DNA of 13,996 bases. Origin: JBOGFC01 sp050742155. Its GTDB lineage: Bacteria; Actinomycetota; Acidimicrobiia; Spongiisociales; JALYHC01. The notes below the pieces were generated by a model. The model was not told where the DNA came from and searched no databases. It saw only the letters and a list, made by a program, of their open reading frames with translations. A program made the translations under genes and the position numbers. How positions within the stretch are numbered: the first letter of the stretch is position 1; every line of letters begins with the position of its first letter. The DNA lies in contig JBOGFC010000117.1 in assembly GCA_050742155.1 (NCBI GenBank), positions 1 to 13,996 on the forward strand, given 5' to 3'. Below, in pieces: positions 6,614 through 12,171 of this stretch.

Positions 6614-8207
6614 CACCTTCTCCCTCCAGTGTGAAGACCAGCTCCACCGTGTGGTGGCTGTCGTCGGCTTCGATACGCATCTCGTCGGCCATGTTCTTGA
6701 TCAGGAAGAGTCCCCAGCCCCGCGGGGTCTGCTCCCCGGCCAGCTTGGCCTCCAGGTCCGGGCTCTGCGGGTCGCCGATCTCCTGACCGCCGCCCTGGTC
6801 GGTGATCCGCACCGCCACGGCCTTGTTCGACCTGAGCACCTCTACCCCCACCGGCAGCTCAGCCTGGTACCGATTGCCGTGCTCGATGGCGTTCATGGTC
6901 GCCTCCGAGACGGCGGTCTTGAGCCGCTCCAGCTTGCGATCGGGCAGATCGACCCCCGCCAGGGCGTCGGCCACCCGGTCCATGGCCTGGCGCTCGTTGC
7001 CGGCCTCACTGGACACGGTGAATTCCTCCACCAGCTCCCAATCCTCTTCCTGCCCGGCCTCGGCCAGGTAGGCGAACTCCGACCGGCTGACCGTCACCAG
7101 CGTCACGTCGTCCTCCTGCTCCCACTCCGGCCCGGTGAAGCGAGCCAGTTCCTCGAGAAGCACGTCCAGCAGCTCGGCTCCCCCGGGGTGCTGGCCGACC
7201 AGGCCCATGAGGCGAGGGAACCCGAACATGTCGTGGTCGGGACTGTGCGCCTCGGTGAGACCGTCGCTATAGAGGAGAAAGCTCTCGCCCGGCTCGATGA
7301 CTGCCTCCTTCTCCTCGTAAGTCATGCCGGGCATGAGGCCGAGCGGCATGCCGGTGGCCCGCAGCTCCACCACCCCGTCCTCGGTCCGCAGGTAAGGAAG
7401 GTTGTGGCCGGCGTTGGCATAGGTGACCCGCCCACTCTTCGGCTCGAGGAGGACGTACAGGCAAGTGACGAACATGTTGGGGGGGATGTCGGCCACTAGG
7501 ACCTCGTTGACCCGCTCGAGGATGGTTCCCGGGGCGTCGATGCGCTGGGAGACCGCCCTCAGCAGGGTGCGGCAGGTGGCCATGACCATGGCGGCCGGGA
7601 CACCTTTGTCGGTCACGTCACCTACCACGAAGGCCAGCCGGCCGTCCTCGAGCTCGATGAAGTCGTAGAAGTCGCCTCCTACGGCCCGGGCCGGCTGGTA
7701 GTAGGCGCCCACCTCCCATCCCGAGAGCTGGGGGAGTTGCTTGGGGAGCAGGGTTTGCTGGATGAGGGTGGCCACCCGCAACTCCTGCTCCATCCGCTCC
7801 CGCTCCTGGGCCTCGGCCTCCTGCTGGCGGACCAGCTGGGCGACCCGCACCGCCGGAGCGGCCTGAGCGGCCAGGTTGTCGAGCAGCTTGCGGTCGTCGG
7901 TGGAATAGTCCTGATCGCTGAGACGGCGGCCCAGGTTGAGAAGCCCGATCAGTTCTCCCTGGCTCACAAGCGGGACCACCAGCTCCACCCCGGTCCCGCG
8001 GAGCTCTTCGGCGGCCGGGGAATCCAGCTGGAGGATCCGCAGGTCGACCGGGCCATCGGTTTGCTGGAGGAAGGCGAGAAGGGGATCATCCGGAGGGATC
8101 TCGACGGATGGCAGGACGCTCTCGAGAGGCCGCTCCTCGGGCTCTCTGGCTGGCCGCGGCTCACCGGTGCGCCGCCTCGATCGGAGCTCTCGCAATCGGG
8201 TGGTCAT
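6603..8207 (-). CDS. GAF - SpoIIE-type PP2C phosphatase - HATPase (RsbW-like) regulator
   Basis: This 534-residue cytoplasmic signalling protein has three parts. Residues about 40-125 are a short, probably N-terminally reduced GAF sensor (VVPLVSQGELIGLLNLG). Residues 125-150 form a charged coiled-coil linker. Residues about 150-375 are a SpoIIE/RsbU phosphatase with the metal ligands Asp179 (GGDFYD), Asp197 (VGDVTDKG), Asp315 (YSDGLTEA) and Asp366/367 (EDDVTLV). Residues about 390-530 are an RsbW/SpoIIAB-type ATPase with the N box SEATMNAIEHGN (Glu435, Asn439), Asp470 in ITDQGGG and the G2 motif RGWGLFLIKNMADE. One chain could therefore both phosphorylate and dephosphorylate the STAS proteins encoded next. 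SypE of Vibrio is a known precedent for pairing these activities. The ATG has AAGGAG 6 bases upstream. It is the first gene of its operon. Confidence 0.93.
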   Translation of the reverse strand: MTTRLRELRSRRRTGEPRPAREPEERPLESVLPSVEIPPDDPLLAFLQQTDGPVDLRILQLDSPAAEELRGTGVELVVPLVSQGELIGLLNLGRRLSDQDYSTDDRKLLDNLAAQAAPAVRVAQLVRQQEAEAQERERMEQELRVATLIQQTLLPKQLPQLSGWEVGAYYQPARAVGGDFYDFIELEDGRLAFVVGDVTDKGVPAAMVMATCRTLLRAVSQRIDAPGTILERVNEVLVADIPPNMFVTCLYVLLEPKSGRVTYANAGHNLPYLRTEDGVVELRATGMPLGLMPGMTYEEKEAVIEPGESFLLYSDGLTEAHSPDHDMFGFPRLMGLVGQHPGGAELLDVLLEELARFTGPEWEQEDDVTLVTVSRSEFAYLAEAGQEEDWELVEEFTVSSEAGNERQAMDRVADALAGVDLPDRKLERLKTAVSEATMNAIEHGNRYQAELPVGVEVLRSNKAVAVRITDQGGGQEIGDPQSPDLEAKLAGEQTPRGWGLFLIKNMADEMRIEADDSHHTVELVFTLEGEGDGS

Positions 8208-8232
8208 GTCAACTCCTTTATAGGCTTCTACC

Positions 8233-8253
8233 GTCTCGGAAACGTTACGAGAC
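8233..8253. promoter_or_regulatory. Inverted repeat upstream of the phosphatase/kinase operon
   Basis: GTCTCG-gaaacgtta-CGAGAC is a perfect 6-base inverted repeat with a 9-base centre. It lies 26 bases upstream of the first codon of the operon. About two helical turns in length and in a promoter position, it fits a dimeric repressor or activator site, but no matching regulator is known here. It lacks a T-run, which argues against a terminator. Confidence 0.4.
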
Positions 8254-8255
8254 TT

Positions 8256-8287
8256 GGGATGAGCACGGGCGCGGAGCGCCTCATCCC
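8256..8287 (-). terminator. Bulged hairpin at the end of the membrane-protein operon
   Basis: GGGATGAG (8256-8263) pairs perfectly with CTCATCCC (8280-8287), and inside it GCGC-gga-GCGC (8269-8279) forms a second stem after a 5-base bulge. The structure covers the stop codon of the last membrane-protein gene. No U-run follows, so it may be a non-canonical terminator or a 3'-end stabiliser. Confidence 0.5.
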
Positions 8288-9438
8288 CCGGCCCTCCCGG
8301 TCTCCTTCAGCCAGACGGACAGGTGGGCCGGCTGGAACGTTTCCTGCACCACGCCCAGGAGGTCGATTCTGAGCTCATCCAGGTCCATCTCGTTCCTCAG
8401 CCGGCCGGCGAAGGCCTCCACCGTCTTTATGGAGTCGTAGCGGCGCCGGTAGAAGCGGCGGTCCACGAAGCCCTGCACCCGGCGGCGGAGAGGGGAGAAG
8501 AGCGCCGCCACCGCCAGGGTGGACCCGGCCACCACGAGATCGTTGTCCTCAGCGAGGGGGAGGAAGCGGGGCAACCCCACCACCCCCGCCACGTACACCA
8601 AGGCCAGGAGGGTGGTGAGGGACCCGTAGACCATCGTGCGGTTGATGACCAGGTCGATGTCGTAGAGGCGGTAGCGCAGGATGGCGATAGCTATGGCCGC
8701 AGGGACGGCCAGGGCTGCCAACTGCACAATGCTCTCCGGAATGGATCGGGGTAGCTGGGCTCCCAAGAGTCCGAGAAAAGCGAGCGTCCCTCCGAATACG
8801 AACCACTTGAGCTGCTGTCGCTCGCTGCCCTTGGAGCGTCGGAAGCGAACGATCAGTCCGGCGAGAGAGGCGAACGCGGCCACGGCCACTGCCAGGGCTC
8901 CCCCGATGGCGGGTGCCGCGGCCCACCAAGGCAGCGCCGGGTCGAGGCCTCCTGCCAACTGGGCCCGCTGGAGCCAGGCCACCAGCGTCACCGGCAAGAC
9001 GAGTAGTAGCAGGCCGAGACTCGCCGCCCAGGCCGCCCACCTCCAGCGCGGACTGGGAGGCTGCCCATCCGGAAACAGCAGCAAGAGCAGCGTGACTGTC
9101 AGCCCCGCACTCGGGACCCAGATCACCTCGGCAATGGCATCCAGCCCGGTGGCTCCGGGGAGCGATCCCGACCGAAACTCCTCATAACTTCCTCCGAACA
9201 CGGCAATGGCGTAGAAGAAACCCACACCACTCAGCACCCAGCTGATGGCATTACCGGGCTGCCTCCTCGCTACCAGCAGGCCGATCGTGCCCAATGAACC
9301 GGCAAAGAGGACCAGGAAGAAGGCGTCGGTGGCCTCCTGGAGATCGAGCGGGAAGGCAAGAACGAATGTGCTGAGCGCGATCAGAATCGTGACCGCCCAG
9401 AGCATGCGGTGCGTCCGCAGCCGCTGGCTGGAGGTCAG
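8281..9438 (-). CDS. Multi-pass membrane protein, paralogue B of a tandem family
   Basis: With a CTG start at 9438 the product is 385 residues. About eight hydrophobic segments in residues 13-290 are followed by a basic cytosolic C-terminus. Diagnostic blocks are SERQQLKWFVFGG (205-217), AILRYRLYDIDLVINRT (252-268), PLAEDNDLVVAGSTLA (294-309), FVDRRFYRRRYD (324-335) and a terminal QPAHLSVWLKE. These blocks occur in actinobacterial and Chloroflexota membrane proteins and in the sensor part of some histidine kinases, but no kinase domain is present here. The molecular role is unknown. The proposed CTG overlaps the upstream stop as CTGA and has AAGGAGG 7 bases before it. The alternatives are the first ATG at 9405, which has no ribosome binding site, or a further upstream start that would overlap the previous gene more. 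Confidence 0.85.
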   Translation of the reverse strand: MTSSQRLRTHRMLWAVTILIALSTFVLAFPLDLQEATDAFFLVLFAGSLGTIGLLVARRQPGNAISWVLSGVGFFYAIAVFGGSYEEFRSGSLPGATGLDAIAEVIWVPSAGLTVTLLLLLFPDGQPPSPRWRWAAWAASLGLLLLVLPVTLVAWLQRAQLAGGLDPALPWWAAAPAIGGALAVAVAAFASLAGLIVRFRRSKGSERQQLKWFVFGGTLAFLGLLGAQLPRSIPESIVQLAALAVPAAIAIAILRYRLYDIDLVINRTMVYGSLTTLLALVYVAGVVGLPRFLPLAEDNDLVVAGSTLAVAALFSPLRRRVQGFVDRRFYRRRYDSIKTVEAFAGRLRNEMDLDELRIDLLGVVQETFQPAHLSVWLKETGRAGG

Positions 9439-10604
9439 TGGAGGACCTCCTTCTGCTCGCGCAGCCACACCCCCACCGAGGCGGGCCTGAGGGTGTCTCT
9501 CACCACCCATTGCAGGTCGGCCACCAGGGTTTCCAGATCTACCTGGTCCCGGAGCCTCTGGCTAAAGGCCTCCACCGTCCGCTGGGCGTCATAGCGGCGT
9601 CGGTAAAAGCGGCGGTCGACGAAAGATTGAATCCTCCTCCGGAAGCGGTTGAAGAGCGCCGCCATCGCCAGAGTGGAGCCGGCCACCACCAGGTCGTTGT
9701 CCTCGGCTAGGGGCAGGAGACGGGGCAGGCCCACCACCCCGGCCACGTACACCGCTCCCAGCAACACAGTGAGCGACCCATAGACCAGCGTGCGGTTGAT
9801 GACCAGGTCGATGTCGTAGAGGCGGTAGCGCAAGATGGCGATGCCCGTTCCGATTGGGTAGGCGGACAGGACCAGGGCGTCCACGAGCCAAGGACGCCAC
9901 CCGGTGAAGGCATCGACCAGGCCCGCCCCCAGGAACCCGGAGACCAGGATCCCTCCCGACAGGGCGAACCACTTGAGCTGCTGACGCTCGGGGCCGCGGC
10001 TGCGCCGGTAGCGGACCACCAGGGACACCGCGGCGGCCAGCATCGACGCCACCACCCCGCCCACCAGGAGGACCCCCTGGATCCCCTCCTCGGCGTCGTC
10101 GACGGGCAGGAAGCCCACCGGGTTGGGCATTACGACCAGGTTCGTGTCCAGCTGGCGGGCGAAGGCTTCGACCAGGGTGAACCCCACCATGAGGGCGCCC
10201 GCCGTCATGGCCACCGGTCGCCAGGACGGGGAGGGGAGCCGACCGTCCGGGAAGAGGAGCAGGCTGAAGACGAAGAGGAGGAACAGGGCAGGGATCCAGG
10301 TCCACTCCGTGTACCAGGCGATCGGCCACATGGCCTCAGCGGGAATCCCCCGCTCCAGGCCGTAGGCGAGGAGGGGATCGGCGAGGAAGATCAGCAGAAA
10401 GAGCGTCCCGTCGACCAGGTAGATCCAGCCGATGGCATTCCGGGGCCGGCGCCGGATTATCAGCCCGCCCAGGACCGAGAAGGAGAACATCCCGAGGGGA
10501 ATCACCGAGGCCGTGAAGGAGCCCTCCAGCCAGAGGACTGTCCCCAGCACGCCCGCACCGAGGGCGACGACCGCCCACGCTACCCGGCCCCTCCAGCTGC
10601 TCAC
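9435..10604 (-). CDS. Multi-pass membrane protein, paralogue A of a tandem family
   Basis: The protein is 389 residues from the GTG at 10604, which overlaps the preceding stop as GTGA. The frame stays open further upstream, but that stretch is antisense-like and overlaps the SRPBCC gene, so it is not coding. About eight hydrophobic segments (residues 8-26, 33-50, 57-80, 102-118, 132-146, 177-197, 213-232, 241-257 and near 275-292) precede a basic C-terminus. The family blocks match paralogue B: GPERQQLKWFALSGG, ILRYRLYDIDLVINRT (257-272), LAEDNDLVVAGSTLA (299-313), FVDRRFYRRRYD (328-339) and LRPASVGVWLRE. The tail resembles the membrane-proximal part of some actinobacterial sensor kinases, without the transmitter. 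The function is unknown; membrane sensing is a guess. Confidence 0.88.
   Translation of the reverse strand: MSSWRGRVAWAVVALGAGVLGTVLWLEGSFTASVIPLGMFSFSVLGGLIIRRRPRNAIGWIYLVDGTLFLLIFLADPLLAYGLERGIPAEAMWPIAWYTEWTWIPALFLLFVFSLLLFPDGRLPSPSWRPVAMTAGALMVGFTLVEAFARQLDTNLVVMPNPVGFLPVDDAEEGIQGVLLVGGVVASMLAAAVSLVVRYRRSRGPERQQLKWFALSGGILVSGFLGAGLVDAFTGWRPWLVDALVLSAYPIGTGIAILRYRLYDIDLVINRTLVYGSLTVLLGAVYVAGVVGLPRLLPLAEDNDLVVAGSTLAMAALFNRFRRRIQSFVDRRFYRRRYDAQRTVEAFSQRLRDQVDLETLVADLQWVVRDTLRPASVGVWLREQKEVLH
9446..9452 (-). promoter_or_regulatory. Ribosome binding site supporting a CTG start at 9438
   Basis: AAGGAGG on the minus strand ends 7 bases before a CTG codon that overlaps the TGA stop of the preceding gene. 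It lies about 40 bases from the first in-frame ATG (9405), too far to serve it. This placement decides the start proposed for the downstream membrane-protein gene. Confidence 0.5.
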
Positions 10605-10882
10605 CTCCCCACCCCCTCCCCGACCCTTCCCCTGAGGGGAAGGGAGGAAGCGGCCAGCCACACATCCACCGAGGCCGGCTGGAGGGTCTCGCGGACCACC
10701 CCTTGCAGGTCGCGGAGGAGCGCCCCTCCGAGCGAGTACCCGAAGACGATCTGTCGGAGACCTTCGCCATTGAGGGCGAGCAGGACCAGGGTGGCCGCTC
10801 CCGCAGCGGCCACCGCTACGGCCGCCAAGGGCCAGGCCAGCCGCCTGAGGGCGGCCAGTCTGGTCCGTTGCGCTGAGCTCAA
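10601..10882 (-). pseudogene. Internally deleted remnant of the tandem membrane-protein family
   Basis: The 93-residue frame joins the first two hydrophobic segments of the family (residues about 15-57) directly to its last 20 residues. Residues 45-57 align with the VLGGLIIRR region of paralogue A, and residues 58-77 match paralogue A 363-382 at 15 of 20 positions. About 310 codons in between are missing, in frame. The last 15 residues read through a G/C-rich palindromic repeat. The likely start is TTG at 10882, 6 bases after the SRPBCC stop, with no convincing ribosome binding site. The frame is open, so a small one- or two-helix membrane protein could still be made. A decayed third copy of the family is the best reading. 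Confidence 0.7.
10624..10644. repeat. Perfect 21-base palindromic repeat in a C/G-rich tract
   Basis: CCCTTCCCCT-G-AGGGGAAGGG has two perfect 10-base arms around one base. It sits in the 3' end of the remnant gene and is followed on the minus strand by a G-rich tract up to the next start codon. It resembles the dispersed CCCTCTCCCT/AGGGAGAGGG-type short palindromes seen in many GC-rich genomes. No second copy was found in the window. Confidence 0.6.
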
Positions 10883-10888
10883 GCCCGG

Positions 10889-11299
10889 CTACTCGTCGAC
10901 GCGCGCCTCCAGGAGGTCCTTCAGGTTGTCCACGCTGGTTCGGAGCTCCCGCCTGGCGATAGCCGCGAACACCGGCTCGGCCAGCTTGAAGAAGCCGTGG
11001 CCTTCGACTTCCCCGCTGATGGTCAGCCGGGTGCCGCCGTCTGCCGGCTCCAGGTGATAGGTGGATTGTCCGCTGATGGGTCCCGACCACTTGGCCGTGG
11101 CGCTCTTGTTGCGGATGTGCTCGCTGATCTCGAGGATGATCTCCAAGCGCCTGCCCAAGAAGTGCGTCACCTGTTCGATTCGGGTTCCCACTCGCAGGGG
11201 CCCCTCGGTCAGCTGCCGCGACTCGACGGTACCCGGCTGCCACAAGAAGACCTCCTCGACCGGCCGCTCGATCACGACTGATTCGCTGAGCTTGGTCAT
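10889..11299 (-). CDS. SRPBCC / polyketide cyclase-like protein, shortened N-terminus
   Basis: This 136-residue protein has the SRPBCC pattern: SVVIERPVEEVF (helix-grip start), VGTRIEQVTHFLGRR, then YHLEPADGGTRLTISGEVEG and a long C-terminal helix (residues 105-133). The family binds hydrophobic ligands in a pocket, and the ligand here is unknown. Family members normally have about a dozen residues (a D-P-x-N-L-P-x-W type segment) between the VF and WQPG positions. Here VFL runs straight into WQPG, so part of the first helical element seems deleted in frame. The ATG at 11299 overlaps the previous stop as ATGA and has AGGAGG 8 bases upstream. Its place between membrane-protein genes suggests a membrane-linked role, which is inference. 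Confidence 0.85.
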   Translation of the reverse strand: MTKLSESVVIERPVEEVFLWQPGTVESRQLTEGPLRVGTRIEQVTHFLGRRLEIILEISEHIRNKSATAKWSGPISGQSTYHLEPADGGTRLTISGEVEGHGFFKLAEPVFAAIARRELRTSVDNLKDLLEARVDE

Positions 11300-12072
11300 G
11301 CCGATACCTCCTCTCGCCGGGGGACCCGGCGTGCCTCCGACTCTGCCACCGCGATGAAGGCGAGGCCGCCCAGGATGGCGGCGATGCCCCAGCCCACCCC
11401 CGCGCTGGAGGCGTGTTGGGTGAAGATCACCGAGGCGACCCCGTAAACGGCGGTGCCCAACCCGGCGCTCCAAGCGGCGATCCGCCAACCGGCGGCCCGA
11501 CCCGAGGCCACCAGGCCGACCAGCACCAGTGCCAGAGCCATCACGAACATCCCGGCGTAGTGCATATCCGCGGCGTGCTCGTCCCCCGGTATGTCCAGTC
11601 GCTGCAACTCGAGCTGGCCGAGGGCGAACACCGTCAACGGGATCGCACCCAGCACCGTCAGCCCGACCAGCCGCCTGCTCACCTTGCCGATGCGGAACAC
11701 CTCCGAGCGGGCCGGGTGCAGGGCCACCAGCAGGAGCACGGCTACCAGCCAGATGACGCCGAAGACGTCGAAGCTGCCCAACGCCAGCATGCCGAACAGG
11801 AATGCCGCCGCCACGGCCCCCGCTTGTTGGAGGGCGGCCACCTTGTGCTCGGGTCGATGAACCTGCACGAGGAGCCCCACCGCGAAGAGCAGGCCGGTCA
11901 TCACCCCCCAGCCGACGTCGTGGATGGCGTGCATGCCTCCTGTGAAGCCGAAGGCCAGGGCCAGGAACCCGCCGATGACGAACCCGGCCGCCAGCCCCAA
12001 CAGGCCGGCCAGCACGGCATAGGCGATCCTGCGGACTCGCCCGGCGGTGCCGGTCGTTGCAATCGTTGTCAC
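11296..12072 (-). CDS. Multi-pass membrane protein of unknown function
   Basis: The 258-residue protein has seven or eight predicted helices (near 16-42, 52-70, 79-99, 103-118, 134-151, 171-190, 196-216 and 226-241) and short, partly basic loops. No family is recognised with confidence. Several histidines lie at helix ends (His48, His51, His72, His76, His166, His171, His220), but no metal or haem motif is clear. The start is GTG at 12072, with AAAAGGAGG ending 4 bases before it. This is the first gene of the minus-strand operon running to 8281 and is divergent from the BTAD regulator gene across a 99-base gap. Its stop overlaps the SRPBCC start as ATGA. Confidence 0.85.
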   Translation of the reverse strand: MTTIATTGTAGRVRRIAYAVLAGLLGLAAGFVIGGFLALAFGFTGGMHAIHDVGWGVMTGLLFAVGLLVQVHRPEHKVAALQQAGAVAAAFLFGMLALGSFDVFGVIWLVAVLLLVALHPARSEVFRIGKVSRRLVGLTVLGAIPLTVFALGQLELQRLDIPGDEHAADMHYAGMFVMALALVLVGLVASGRAAGWRIAAWSAGLGTAVYGVASVIFTQHASSAGVGWGIAAILGGLAFIAVAESEARRVPRREEVSA

Positions 12073-12154
12073 TGCTCCTCCTTTTCAGAGCTACAGCCCC
12101 AGGTTGGCAGGCGACCGTGACGGGATCGTTACGGAATAAGCTTGCGGAGAAAGT

Positions 12155-12164
12155 TTCGTACGAA
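12155..12164. promoter_or_regulatory. Palindrome in the divergent promoter region
   Basis: TTCGTACGAA is a perfect 10-base palindrome 7 bases before the proposed TTG start of the regulator gene. It partly overlaps that gene's ribosome binding site (AAGGA at 12163-12167). A protein bound here could control the regulator and the divergent membrane-protein operon. A TAAGCT box at 12137-12142 is a weak -10 candidate for the plus strand. Confidence 0.3.
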
Positions 12165-12171
12165 GGAAGTC

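Noticed and set aside
8209..8227. TATAAA at the phosphatase/kinase start as a promoter
   Set aside because: It overlaps the AAGGAG ribosome binding site, so a transcript from it would lack that site. No good -35 partner was seen.
10605..11243. N-terminal extension of membrane paralogue A to 602 residues
   Set aside because: The extra 213 residues are Arg/Gly/Pro-rich, overlap the SRPBCC and remnant genes out of frame, and are replaced by a GTG start with GTGA overlap at 10604.
11300..11488. N-terminal extension of the SRPBCC gene to 199 residues
   Set aside because: The extra residues are Arg/Gly-rich and overlap the upstream membrane-protein gene. The ATG at 11299 has AGGAGG upstream and the SRPBCC fold starts there.
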